Source: Rhipicephalus microplus
Taxonomy: Eukaryota; Arthropoda; Arachnida; Ixodida; Ixodidae
Assembly (NCBI RefSeq): GCF_043290135.1
Contig: NC_134702.1
Location: forward strand, 75,014,417 to 75,078,416
Reading direction: 5' to 3'
DNA length: 64,000 bases
Shown in pieces: positions 34,081-44,241 of the stretch. Both the position numbers and the translations under genes were made by a program. How positions within the stretch are numbered: position 1 is the first letter of the stretch; each line of letters begins with the position of its first letter. The notes beneath the pieces are model-generated. The model was not told where the DNA came from. It did no database searches and saw nothing but the letters and a program-made list of their open reading frames with translations.

Positions 34081-34514
34081 TCAAAGTTTCCTAAATGTAT
34101 ATTAGAGGGAACTCTCACGCGAGTGTCCACGAGAGCTGTAATGAAAGGCACTTCAGCGAGCATGAGAATGATGGGTTGTACACGTATTGGTAAAATTTTT
34201 TTTTTGGCTTCGTGTGTATTCGTTTCGCTTGAAGCTCTTTTTTACAAAACAAAAATCAGAAATTCTTCAGTAGTTGTGCTTCAGCACGTTATTATTTTAC
34301 GCTTATTATTTGAAATCGAGTATGAAGCTCAAATGGCTTCTTTCTTTCTTGGATACAAAACCGAAACGCAGTAATAAACGAAGCTACAATGGCGATTCGC
34401 CAACCACAAGTACGAAGACTAGGCAAATCTAGTACCCATTATTCTCATGATTGCTGAAGGATCGCAGCGACACAGTTCCGTCAAGTTCATTTTAGAAGAC
34501 TCTATGCACCGAAT
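34081..34514 (+). repeat. Dispersed repeat family E, copy 1
   Basis: Collinear with 50085-50525. Landmarks are TA.A.TAGAGGGAACTCT, GTGTC.A.G.GAGCTG, GCACTTCAG.GAGCATG, GGCT.CGTGTGT.TTC, CTTCTTTCTTTC and GTA.AACGAAGC.ACAA. Non-coding, about 430 bp. A Ruka SINE is inserted right at its far end. Confidence 0.6.
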
Positions 34515-34528
34515 AACCTTTTAACAAG
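34515..34528. repeat. Target-site duplication, left copy
   Basis: AACCTTTTAACAAG, repeated perfectly at 34765-34778 on the other side of the SINE. Confidence 0.95.
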
Positions 34529-34764
34529 CCCCGCCACGGTGGTCTAGTGGCTAAGGTACTCGGCTGCTGACCCGCAGGTCGCGGGATGAAATCCCGGCTG
34601 TGGCGGTTGCATTTCCGATGGAGGCGGAAATGTTGTAGACCCGTGTACTCAGATTTGGGTGCACGTTAAAGAACCCCAGATGGTCAAAATTTTCGGAGCC
34701 CTCCACTACGGCGTCTCTCATATTCAAATAGTGGTTTTGGGGCGTTAAACCCCACAAATAAATC
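34529..34764 (+). mobile_element. Ruka tRNA-derived SINE, complete
   Basis: 236 bp from CCCCGCCACGGTGGTC to a short AATAAATC tail. The A box is TGGTCTAGTGGCTAAGG; the B-box position reads GGGATGAAATCCC (mutated from GGTTCGAATCC). Then come TGCATTTCCGATGGAGGCGG, CTCAGATTTGGGTGCACG, CACTACGGCGTCTCTCAT and TTGGGGCGTTAAACCCCAC. A perfect 14-bp duplication flanks it. I know this element as Ruka, described in ticks; in ticks it depends on a LINE for movement. Confidence 0.92.
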
Positions 34765-34778
34765 AACCTTTTAACAAG

Positions 34779-35651
34779 AAAACCACCGAACCGGTTTGTG
34801 AACGTTTACAGTGCCACGCGCGTGCACGCACTTCTGGCAGCGTGACGAATGGCACCCCTGCACGGTAACGGGGCAAGGAATGGACCTGCGAGTTAACCGA
34901 AAAGGGACGTGCGGAATGCTTTAGTGGACTCCATTTTATTTTCATAGCTACTGTTCTGCGCCCAAGCTCGCACACAACTAATCAGTATTTACGCGTACCC
35001 TCTTTCATTACTAGGCAATATAGCCTGAATAAATATAGTGGTTGGATGACGTTTATGGCGCACATACGTATATTGTGACACGATGCAGCAAAAATGCTTT
35101 TCTTCACATTCTGGATGTTGAAGACGGCATAAAATGTCGGTTCTAGTAGTGTGTATTGTGGCTGGATCTAAACGTCATCGAAAATTCTTTGGTTTCTGTA
35201 AACTGCTGAACAAACAATTTCATTTCGCACACATGAACAAACGTAACAATGCGCAACTTACTCCCGTACACATGTTGCTGCGACTTCCTGGTCTGTTTGC
35301 TGATCCGAAAGTTATTGTTCTGCGGAAAAAAAACGGTCGTAAAGTTCAGCACTTGAACAGCACATGCGGGATGTTTAATAATTTCAGTGTAAACATAATG
35401 CACAAATGTTTTCCTTCGAAGCCTTTCTTCATCGAACCAAAAGTATATTGACCCTTTTTCTCGTACGTCTGTCTAGGTGCCTTTGTCGGCACGCTGTTTT
35501 TGTCGTTGGTTTACATAATCATGTAGAAAAAAAAACGTGCGTATCGACAAACTGAATGAATGCTGGTGATAGGGTGAAGAAGTGAGCCTCAGATCCTGAA
35601 TTGTATACCGTTTTGTTTTGTTGTTTTGTTAACATAGTTTTATGTTTTGTA

Positions 35652-35653
<2 letters not shown>
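34779..35653. other. No recognised feature
   Basis: No family motif on either strand. Confidence 0.45.

Positions 35654-35735
<82 letters not shown>
35654..35735. repeat. (TA)n microsatellite
   Basis: Perfect TA array of about 82 bp. Confidence 0.97.
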
Positions 35736-35739
<4 letters not shown>

Positions 35740-35747
35740 GAGAAGTG

Positions 35748-36032
35748 GATAAGCGGAATACTTAAGGGCTAGTCTTTCCGTGTTTTTGACTCAACACTAA
35801 TGATATCTGACAGACATTAATGCCAAGGAAATTATAGACGAAGTTATTAGACCGAATGGTAATGTAAATGTGAAGAAAGGAAAGTGGGTGAAAAAATAAC
35901 TTGCCGTGGGCAGGAACTGAATCTGCGACCTTTGAATAACGCGTTCGATGCTCTACCAGTGAGCTACCACGGCGGCTATCCTCCCAGCCACTTTATTGGG
36001 TATATATGTGAATTTAAACGTGGGAGTGTTAG
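35748..36032 (-). mobile_element. Second tRNA-derived SINE family, copy 1
   Basis: On the minus strand 35974-35903 folds like a tRNA: acceptor arms GCCGTGG and CCACGGC pair fully, with TAGCTCACTGGTAGAGC (D arm/A box) and AGATTCAGTTC (B box). The remainder (about 150 bp to the left on the plus strand) is shared with 36204-36490. Mutated in the anticodon loop, so not a functional tRNA gene. Confidence 0.75.
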
Positions 36033-36203
36033 TCAGCGCCATCTGTAGCCATGGCGGCGAGAGTGGAACAATTTTTCATTAGCTTGTGTGGCGTCACGTA
36101 GCACATGAACTTATTACGAGCTGGCAGCTGACCATTAGTCCCTCGTATACAACCTAAGGTACCAAGTCTGCCAGTACGAAACCCTCGTTAATGAATAAGA
36201 GAA

Positions 36204-36490
36204 AGAAATGAATACCTAAGGGCTCGTTTTTCCTTGTTTTGACACAATATCAATGAAATCTAACAAACAACAATGCCAAGAAAAGTATAGAAGTTATTAG
36301 ACCAAATTGTAAGGTAAATGTAAAGAAAGAAATGTGGGTCAAAAGATAACTTGCCGTGGGCAGGAACCGAGCCTGCGACCTTCGAATACCGCGTTCCATG
36401 CTCTACCACCACTGAGCTACCCTGTACAGCGGCTGTCCTCGAAGCTACTTCTTCGGGTATATATGTGAATTTAAGCGTGGGTATTAAGCA
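36204..36490 (-). mobile_element. Second tRNA-derived SINE family, copy 2
   Basis: Direct-orientation partner of 35748-36032 with the same order of landmarks: TAAGGGCT, GAAGTTATTAGACC, ATAACTTGCCGTGGGCAGGAA, GCTCTACCA and GGGTATATATGTGAATTTAA. The tRNA-like head is 36432-36353 with B box AGGCTCGGTTCC. It ends close to a (TA)n array. Confidence 0.75.
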
Positions 36491-36498
36491 AATATATA

Positions 36499-36570
<72 letters not shown>
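36491..36570. repeat. (TA)n microsatellite
   Basis: Abuts the 3' end of the minus-strand Penelope-like tail on its right. Confidence 0.95.
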
Positions 36571-36573
<3 letters not shown>

Positions 36574-36715
36574 GGAGTAATAATTCAATGGGCCAGTTAG
36601 TCCTCGTGAAGGTATGGAATATGGCACAACGGGAGCGTTGTCAACAAGGATAAATATATTTATTTTCCAACAGTTTCGGGAGGGGAGGACTCCCTTCATC
36701 AGGGGATGAGTTAGA
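36571..36715 (-). mobile_element. Penelope-like element tail with hammerhead-like core
   Basis: On the minus strand it begins AACTCATCCC, then CTGATGA, a helix-forming GGGAG...CTCCC and GAAAC. AATAAATATATTTATCC, TTGTTGACAACGCTCCCG and TTGTGCC follow, and it reaches the (TA)n array. CTGATGA...GAAAC around a stable stem is the conserved core of the hammerhead ribozyme, known in Penelope-like retroelements. Only about 145 bp are present: no RT or GIY-YIG endonuclease. Confidence 0.6.
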
Positions 36716-36716
36716 A

Positions 36717-36816
36717 CTCATCCCCTGTTGAAGGCAGGACCCCTCCCGAAACTGTTGGGAAATAAATATATTTATCCTTGTTGACAACGCTCCGGGTTGT
36801 GCCATATACCTTACCT
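36717..36816 (+). mobile_element. Penelope-like tail, head-to-head copy
   Basis: Begins GAACTCATCCCC, then CTGTTGA (core A to T change), CCTCCCGAAACTG, AATAAATATATTTATCC, TTGTTGACAACGCTCC and GTTGTGCCATA, ending at a (TA)n array. It is the inverted partner of 36571-36715; both begin at the same internal point, so the pair forms a near-palindrome centred on about 36716. Confidence 0.6.
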
Positions 36817-36952
<136 letters not shown>

Positions 36953-36989
36953 CCCTTACAAACAAGTTAATACGAATTCAAAACAAATT

Positions 36990-37065
36990 AAAACGATAGC
37001 GGGCCGGCTGTTCTCACTTCTTTTTCTGCTCCTGTCGAACTGCTCTCGCTAGTGCCGCGATACCA
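36990..37065 (-). repeat. Fragment similar to the family K LTR
   Basis: GCTGTTCTCACTTC, CTGTCGAACTGCTC and GCTAGTGCCGCGATACCAC resemble 47530-47601 (TTGTTCTATTCACTTCC, CTGTCGAACTATTC, CGATGCCAC). Confidence 0.35.
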
Positions 37066-38215
37066 CAGGCGCTAAACAGGTGTGTTTTAGGCGCCAAAAT
37101 CAGGCAGGTAAACCACCGTTTGAGGCATTTAGAGTCCTTACTAAAGGCACAATGAGATTCTCCAATAATTCAAATACTTTAAGACGAAGACTTCGGTGAC
37201 TGGTATCTACGACAAGAAGTGAAAAAATGATAATGTTTAATATAGCACAAAGACACCAATGGTTGAACATAGGCATGCATTTCCCGTGATTCACAGATTA
37301 TGGTCTTTCGTTTTATTGTGTAGCATTGTGATTCAGGAGTCTACCGTCCAATCAACACTCTCTTGGGTCTCTCTTGTTTCGTAATTGCTGACAAGTGCAG
37401 GGGAAGAGCAAATAACCAGACCACTCATACACCACAAGGAAGAGATACCAGTTCTAATCGCACAGGCTCAATTTCTTCCCTGTCAGTGAACTCCAGACCA
37501 CTGATACACCACAAGTGAGGGCTGTCAGTTCTAATTGCTTTCCTGTCGGTAAACTCCTCAGCAGGCTCTCACTTGGTATGAGCATTTCAAGGTGGCAAGC
37601 GTAATAATTGCAATTGACACTAAGGATCATGTCTTTTAGGATTTGCAATGCTTCATGTCGCGGAAAAACCGTAAATTTCTACGAAATGTCACTTGCCCTT
37701 CTCCCGGGCGTGCGCCCTAAATGATGGGAGGGACGTACAGCAAGGAATGGTCCTGCTTTTACGTCGCTCATTAACGTTAACATCGGCGCTATGACGTTAC
37801 TTACTGGACACTCTTCATTAGAACTTGGATGAATACTCCCTATATCTATAAAAACAGATGAAAAATGTCTTGTCTCATGACTATATACTGCGTTTATATG
37901 GTACCTCATTAAGAGCAATGTAAGTGACATTATTTTAGTTGGCATTCGTAATTTGTGTGTTCTGTTGTGTAGCATGAATGACGAGTACATTAGTTTGGAC
38001 TAGCTGCTTCATATAATTTTGAAAGGTAAGCGCAAAGACTGGGGGAAAAGAAAGACAGTGTCTTTGTCTCTATGTCTTTGTTTTCCATGTGTGTTTGCGC
38101 TGCCTTTTCGAAATGAGCATAATGAACGAACATTGAGAAAAATGATAAAACACGCAAACGGAGTGTCAGCTTGTTATTATTTGCATTTTTGTTTTCAAAA
38201 GTTTTTTGTTTTCAA
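37066..38215. other. No recognised feature
   Basis: Contains a pair of similar stretches (CCAGACCACTCATACACCACAAG near 37417 and CCAGACCACTGATACACCACAAG near 37495), each followed by CAGTTCTAAT, so a local ~78-bp duplication. Otherwise nothing recognised. Confidence 0.45.
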
Positions 38216-38482
38216 CATTAAATTTTTGCAGTTGACGTCACATCACGTGACTTGCATGTCATCCTCCCTTAATTCTGCTCTCCTCCGCTCACGGCACGGA
38301 TGGAAATGTGTCGCCGCTATTTCGATCCCTCCGTTTGACAGTCGCCTGCTTTGGATCGACAAGATTCAGCGTCAAACCTGTTGACATTGGTTGCATTGGC
38401 GTGGTTAGGAAGCAGGCTGCCGGCTTAAAATCCACATGTTTTAATTTTGCGAAACAACCGAATGTGTTTCGTGTGACAGTGG
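38216..38482 (+). mobile_element. TIR element (family H), copy 1, left part
   Basis: Matches 40265-40520 of copy 2: CACGGATGGAAATGTGTCG.CGCTATTTCGATCCCTCCGTTTGAC, then GTCAA...CATT.G...ATTGGCGTGG. The left inverted end is not recognisable. A LINE is inserted at 38482. Confidence 0.6.
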
Positions 38483-39815
38483 AGAGAGAGAGAAAAAACT
38501 TTATTTGCGCATAACGCGGAGCAATCCAAATGGTCGGGCCTCTATTCCAGGACACCGCTGGCCCTAGCCATCATCTCTACCCGTTGGACTAGCCAGCACT
38601 GATCAACAATGGCCGAGCTGGACAGCAGCGCCTTCCATTGTTCCTCTGTGTTGTTCATGTTGTGGTATTCTTCATTGTGATGCGCACACTCCCACGTGAT
38701 GTGAAACAGAGTTGGTGTGGCCCCACACCACGGACATATATCTTTGTATGCTGTAGGGTAGAATACATGCAGCCTGTGTAAGTTCGTGGATGTGTTTTTT
38801 GGATTCTGCGTAATGCCACCGATTCCATTGCTGTGAGTTTCTTATGCGGAGCTGGATACTCTTTTCTATTGTCCCTGTAATACTGAAGAATTGTACCAAA
38901 GTTAGGGTCTAGGGGCGTTGGATCCTCTATTGCAGTGTGCAAGGAAGCTCGGTAATTTGTGAAGCCTCGAGCCGCCTCATCCGCAAACTGGTTCCCGGTG
39001 ACGCCCTCGTGCCCTGGCGCCCAGATAATGGTTTGGGTGTATTCAATTGGGAAGTCCGTATGAACTTTGGTTATAATTTGGAAGGCCTTCATACATATTC
39101 TACCTTTTTCGTAATTTCTACATGCGGCCTTCGAATCTGTGATTATTGTCATTGGGGCTTTTTGCTCCCTGCCCTTTTTGATTTCCAGCGCGATCGCTAT
39201 CTCCTCCGCTTCTGTGATAGAGGCTTGAATTATGGAGGCACAACTTGTGACGTTTCCTTTTCGGTCTGTGTCCAAGGCCACCATGTTCTTTGCATTTGCC
39301 TAATATGGTGCAGCGGCAGTAAATCTCGCCGTATTCAAATATTTTGTCTTTTTATCTATGTAAGCGGCTCTTGCTTTACGTCTTCCAGCATGTAAAACTG
39401 GGTCCATGTTCTTCGGTAGGGGGCATATTTTGTACCAGGCTCTGACTGAGCACGGCAATTTCTTAGCTCTTCCATGTGCCTCTACTTGTTCACCGAGGCC
39501 GATCCTCTGAAGAAGTTTTCTGCCGGTTGGCGTCTGTAGCAGGCGGGTAATCTGGGTGGTTACTTGTGCCTCAGCCAACTCATCAAATGTATTGTGAAGT
39601 CCGAGCACTAATAGCTTCGCAGTTGAAGAGCTTTGTGGTAGTTCGTATGATATTTCGAATAACGAACAATCGTGCTGGACTGAAAGAACAAGACGTGCTT
39701 CGTTTGGTAAAGAGCTTAGTCATCAGCAGAGTAACATACTCGCTACCCTACCACAACATGAATAGAGAGGAGAAAGAAAAATCAGACAATAATAAGGATG
39801 GCGTATAAAGCGGCT
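38483..39815 (-). mobile_element. I-like LINE, 5'-truncated with 5' inversion
   Basis: A 12-bp duplication GTGTGACAGTGG flanks it (38471-38482 and 39816-39827). The 3' end (plus-strand left) is GAGAGAGAGAAAAAACTTTATTTG. The minus-strand coding remnant carries RNase H: TIITDSKAACRNYEKGR, IIWAPGHEGVTGNQFADEAA. At about 39600 the orientation flips. 39602-39815 on the plus strand encodes the RT thumb (ITNNRAGLKEQDVLRLVKS, then IRMAYKAAV), which normally directly precedes the GLHNTFDELAEAQ piece found just left of the flip on the minus strand. That is the signature of twin priming. Confidence 0.8.
38655..39608 (-). pseudogene. LINE RNase H and C-terminal coding remnant
   Basis: Two minus-strand frames (39608-39300 and 39284-38655) cover the RT-RNase H linker and RNase H. 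Visible RNase H motifs are ITEAEEIAIALE (Glu), TDSKAACR (Asp) and WAPGHEGVTGNQFADEAAR (His/Asp). A stop between the two frames and loss of the first Asp (no TDAA/TDGS motif) make it inactive. The C-terminal zinc-like segment is broken by a frame change near 38700. Confidence 0.75.
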
Positions 39816-39827
39816 GTGTGACAGTGG

Positions 39828-40076
39828 AAGAGGCGAGTGGTTTTTGGTGGTTTTGGTGGTGAATTGGTGGTTTTCATTCACAGCGCGTGGCGTGCATAAC
39901 GACATAAGCGCGTTACACAAGCATAGGTGTTGACAGTACATACGAGGATTCCGCGAGTGTAGCTCCAGCTGTGTGCAAGCGCCGTCTTCGCTACTGCGCC
40001 GGATGAAACTAATCACGAGCCTATTCGGTCCACGGAGCAGTAAAATTCAGCTCTCGTGTGTGAATCTAGCTTAAGC
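39828..40076 (+). mobile_element. TIR element (family H), copy 1, right part
   Basis: Continues copy 1 after the LINE. It matches 40680-40887: GTGTAGCTCCAGCTGTGTGCAAGCG, GCTACTGCGCCGG and the right inverted end CGTGTGTGAATCTAGCT followed by TAA. Confidence 0.65.
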
Positions 40077-40088
40077 GGTCCTCATTTA

Positions 40089-40234
40089 GCGTCCGCCTCG
40101 GTGGACCAGTGCACGGCTCGGGTGCTCCGCTGCTGACACGAATGTCGCGGGTTCAATTCTGGCCACAGCGGTCACGTCTAGATGAAGGTGAAAAGGTAGA
40201 TGCCTGCGCATTGCGCGATGTGAGGACATGGTAA
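40089..40234 (+). mobile_element. Ruka SINE, left part of a split copy
   Basis: Diverged Ruka head: GTCCGCCTCGGTGGACCAGTG, CTCGGGTGCTCCGCTGCTGAC and a good B box GGGTTCAATTCTGG. It is cut at the TAA (40232-40234) and continues at 40888. Confidence 0.75.
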
Positions 40235-40887
40235 AGGTGGATTCACACGAGAGAACGATGGAGGAATTTTCGCAGCGGACGGCGCATCACGTAACGTGCG
40301 CGTCATCGAAACGTGCCGTCTTCGCTTCATCCGCTCTCCTCTGCTTGCGGCACGGATGGAAATGTGTCGGCGCTATTTCGATCCCTCCGTTTGACGGTCG
40401 TCTTCTCTCGAGCGAGAGGTTTCAGCATCAAATCTGTCAACATTTGTCGGATTGGCGTGGCTATGAAGCAGACAGCCTACGCGAAGTACTCTGTTTTGGG
40501 GCGCGTCTCGTAACGGTGTGGAAAGTGACGGGAGCGCTCCATCAGCGTTTCATGTAAACGCATACGACGCTTAGTATTTGAGGTCCACGTAATTAGGCGG
40601 GACTTTCTCACGTGTTCGAGAACATGAAGTCATGACAGATAAGTTAAAAGAAATACGAATATCTTATTGGTGTCAGCTGCGTCCCGTCTCAAATAGCTCC
40701 CCATAGAAAATAAAGGTGGAACAACGCGCTGCAAAAGCATAGGAGTCGAGAGTGTGAACGATGCTTCTGCGAGCGTAGCTACGGCTGTGTGCAGGCGACG
40801 TCTCTGCTATTGCGCCGGCATAAACTAATTGCGTGACTATTTGGTTCGTGGAGCACCGGGATTTTCCCCTGCCGTGTGAATCTAGCT
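40235..40887. mobile_element. Non-autonomous TIR element (family H), copy 2, complete
   Basis: 653 bp with inverted ends AGGTGGATTCACACG and CGTGTGAATCTAGCT (13 of 15 match) and TAA on both sides (40232-40234, 40888-40890), consistent with a 3-bp duplication as made by PIF/Harbinger elements. It lies within a Ruka copy. The open frame at 40228-40557 shows no transposase motif. Confidence 0.75.
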
Positions 40888-40984
40888 TAAAAAAACACCA
40901 GGCGGTCAAATTTCCAGAGACCTCCACTGCGGCGTTCCTCATAATCATATCGTAGTTTTTTTATTAAAACCACCCATACGACCA
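40888..40984 (+). mobile_element. Ruka SINE, right part of the split copy
   Basis: Resumes with AACACCAGGCGGTCAAATTTCC, CCTCCACTGCGGCGTTCCTCAT, ATCATATCGTAG and a short tail. Confidence 0.75.
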
Positions 40985-41599
40985 CCACATCTACTACTAC
41001 TCCATTTCTCTTGCATTCGTCTGCTCGTCGTTCCTGCACCGTGCCTTCGCCAGCCCCGACAACGCATTGCTTGTGTATGGTGCGTCGTCTCTGGCCGCAG
41101 TTTCAGCGGAGTGACGACCTGTATCACGGACGGAATATATGGTCCACGCGACCTTCTAAAAAAGTTCGTGCACTGACTAATCCATTCCACAGAAACGGGT
41201 AAACCGAAACACAGAACGCCAAAACGACCCAGCATCAATGGCGTACATGCACGAGCAGGCTGGGGCACGTATTGAGCGCGTGAGCTTGCTTACGCGTGAT
41301 GTTATTGGTGCCTATGCATCATGTGATCCTCCAGCCCCGATACCGAAAAGAGTAGGGAAAAAATCAGGCTCGCAATGACTATAAATGGGGCGATATGCAA
41401 GAAATTGAAGCTTGCTACCTCGCACCATGGTTTTTTGGCTCGTAGTGAACCAATTTGAAAAATCACTGTGGTAGAGCGCTTTTCAATGGGCACGCAGGAA
41501 CTTAACAATAACTTTTTTACCACCTAAGGAGGGATGGTTAAAGAAGTAAATTACAAACAAAACAAAAGCCGCGTGCACATAACATTTTCACACGAAGGC
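40985..41599. other. No recognised feature
   Basis: No coding or repeat signature recognised. Confidence 0.4.
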
Positions 41600-42165
41600 A
41601 CTGAAGCAGATGGGTTACAATTTCAAAGAAAGCATGCCTTCATTGATACAGCACACTTCTTTTCTTTACAACCCAATTTTTGGGGGCGTGGAAGTAACAA
41701 AAACAAATAGAAAAGTTAGATCTGAAGCGACACTCAAAAGTCTCAATTACCATTTCGCGAAGAGGACTGTTAGGTATAATCATTTTCGAATGCGAGTTTT
41801 GCCATGAAATGCTTTACAAAGGAGCTCTAACCGCAGTTTAATTCGACGCGATGAGAGTAGGTCCCATCTTAGATGAAATTTTTTATTGGTACAGTGGTCA
41901 ATTTTTGAGTAATCGCTTACGACAAACCTCCCAGCCCTGTTCTGTAGTTTTTCATGCTTGTCACTTGAAGACATATGCCAAGAGACCTCGCACGGCACAA
42001 GCGTATTCAGGCATAGGGTGAATGTATGCACTGTTGATTGTGAACATGCCGGCGCCTTTCTCAGGCTTCGTAGTGTAAAGTATAAAAATTTAGTGGCCTT
42101 CGCCACCACTGAATCAGCATGAGAATTACATGAGTGACATGGTTTTCCATTCGCTGCCACCTACC
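41600..42165 (-). pseudogene. LINE RT C-terminal fragment (CR1/Jockey-like)
   Basis: The minus-strand frame from 42160 to 41780 reads KATKFLYFTLRSLRKAP, then LCLNTLVPCEVSWHMSSSDK, then EKLQNRAGRFVVSDY. This is the usual end of LINE RT (…A...L..L.R.L…, Y..LV...LEY...VW…, …QNRA.RF…). Less conserved tail sequence continues to about 41600 in other frames. Both ends are truncated. Confidence 0.65.
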
Positions 42166-42656
42166 CGTGGATGCACAGAAAAACTCGCTGTTTCCGTCTC
42201 ATCACCACACCCAGGTTTTCAGGGGGGGGAGGGGGGTTATTAAGTTTTTTTCAGGACACTGGACAGCTGTTTTTATAAGACGGTCGCCGCGTCCTCGGCT
42301 ATAGACCCCACTCTTATTTTCTTATCCCATTTTTAATTTTCTCTCCTCGTCCCCCGCAGACGCTGAGACGTTCGTCCACTCAGGGTTGCAGAAATAGCGT
42401 CTTTTTCAGCTCTTCCTCCAATCGCTCGAAGGGTGTCTACTGTGTGGCGTATAGTGGACAGCGAGTGCCATTTCACTGCGGTTAGCAATTGTTTTGCGGA
42501 AGCTGTTGGGGCTACAGGATCTCGTTGAACCTTGTAGTGTTTGCAAATATCAATGTTGTCTTCTTTTGCCTAAATAACAGCTTCAAATTACGCTAGAGAA
42601 GAAAATTTGTATTTAAATAGTGCTCATACAGGCGCTGATTTAGGAAATGAGCATTT
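42166..42656. other. No recognised feature
   Basis: Contains a G-run (GGGGGGGAGGGGGG, about 42223-42236). No gene seen. Confidence 0.4.
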
Positions 42657-43259
42657 TTGAAGACGACATACATTGAAGAAATATTGAAGCTGTGCAAAAT
42701 CGTGAATGCGAAGATGTCTGAAGAAGACAAGGTTGGACACGTTCTCAAGGGTATAGCCGAAGACGTGTACAATTTCTTAATTGGGAAAGACTACTTGAAC
42801 TCCGTGTCCGACGTGATGAAGCACTGTCGTACCTTTGAATCCCTCAAGATGCGACGAATTTCTTCGAAATTAGGCCGCCTGACCAACGTCCCCACTGTGG
42901 CCAGTGTTGAAACAGTGCCGCCTAACGACCTTGCTTTTATCATACGGCAGATCATCAGAGAAGAGCTGCTTCGATGTCAGCAGACCTATCATCGCCCCAG
43001 CAATTTTCAGGATGTGTACGTAAACGAACCAGAACGTGTGCGGACTCCTGTTTCTCTTCCACCATGGCAACCATCGATCATCGACCATCCGGCAACCATC
43101 GACCATCCGCACTCCACTTCACGGAAACCACGCGCACCAACCGGGTCACGCTACCCCTTGCCCGCCTCTGATCGAAGCTTGACGCCACCACTAGCTCCCC
43201 GTGCTCCACGATCGCCGTCGTCACGGCGACGCGCACGTACACCACCGCCGGAAATCTAG
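42657..43259 (+). pseudogene. Gypsy gag, 5'-truncated
   Basis: Starts in the middle of a Mag-like gag: TYIEEILKLCKIVNAKMSEE and DKVGHVLKGIAEDVYNFLIG, matching the [10 protein letters not shown] and KGIDDDAF region of the right-edge element. It then goes through VASVETVPPNDLAFIIRQII to a Pro/Arg-rich tail ending GAA ATC TAG (43251-43259). No zinc knuckle is seen. The frame is open throughout, but the N-terminal half is missing. Confidence 0.75.
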
Positions 43260-43777
43260 TCGGTGCGGCCAGTGGGGGTGAGGCTGCGAAATCACAGGTG
43301 CTATCTACAGATATACCCCCCTCAGCGTTTATGTTGAAGAACAAAGTTCATGTAGTTGTCGATGGAGTGGCTACTATGGCACTTGTAGATACAGGCGCGA
43401 CAGTCTCGGGGATGAGTGTAAATTTTAAGAACCTGCTAGGACCAAAAGTGATGTTTTGCCTGAACCGTGGGGTGACATTTAGTGGTGTAAGTGGTGACGT
43501 GTTGTGTCCGGTGGGGTATAGTACTGTGGACGTCTCGCTATGTGGCAAGGTGTTTTGCACAGAGTTTGTGGTTATTCCGCGGTCTACACATGGCGTTATC
43601 TTGGGTATTGACTTCTTGTGTGAGTGTGGGGCAACTGTAGACTGCAGAAGCGGGCATCTTTCTATACACGGTACTTTCCCAACGGCGCTCTTGGAAAATT
43701 CCTGTCCGGAGCAATCCATCTTTTTTGTCTCCGTGGATACAATTGTTCTTCATTTTCTGCTGTGTGTGTTCCCGTGA
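43251..43777 (+). pseudogene. Gypsy protease
   Basis: Open in the -1 frame across the gag stop (GGA AAT CTA GTC). Retropepsin motif MALVDTGATVSGMS, then FVVIPRSTHGVILGIDFLCE. The frame ends at 43777 by a frame change; the next pol piece reads from about 43780 in another frame. Confidence 0.8.
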
Positions 43778-43779
43778 CA

Positions 43780-44241
43780 TGCCACAGTAACAACTGTGGC
43801 ACGTTTGATGCCACGCTCGAACCGATTCCCTTGGCATGCCTAAAAAAGAACATTCTCATTCCCTATTGTATAGTGCCAGTCGTTGATGGACGGGCAGGTG
43901 TGTGGACAATGAACAGTTCCATGGAGCCTGCAATCCTGCCAGGCGGCATGAAACTTGCATTATTTAGACCCGAGTCATGTAGGACGCTGGTTGCGCTTGT
44001 TGATGCTACAAACCAAAATGAACATCAAAGCTTAGAAGGTTCAGAAGATGCCCAATTGATACAAATGGTCAGCAAGTCACTTGACCAAAGTGAACGTCAT
44101 ACACTGCTCGACGTTCTATCTAAGCACTCGCAAGTGTTCAATTTTTCTCAATACAGCCAAAGGCCCTTAATCCCAGCGTCCCGGATACGTCATCAGATCC
44201 ACACCGAGTCGGCGCATCCCATTAGGCAGAAACCTTACTGA
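43780..44241 (+). pseudogene. Gypsy pol, protease-RT spacer
   Basis: Reads SSMEPAILPGGMKLALFRPE, HTLLDVLSKHSQVFNF and IRHQIHTESAHPIRQKPY, then an in-frame TGA (44239-44241) right before the RT core. Confidence 0.75.

Noticed and set aside
34529..34620. Functional tRNA gene on the plus strand
   Set aside because: It is the head of a Ruka SINE with a mutated B box and a perfect 14-bp target duplication.
35903..35974. Functional tRNA gene
   Set aside because: The acceptor stem pairs well, but the anticodon loop lacks the usual U33 and the unit is part of a repeated SINE body present again at 36353-36432.
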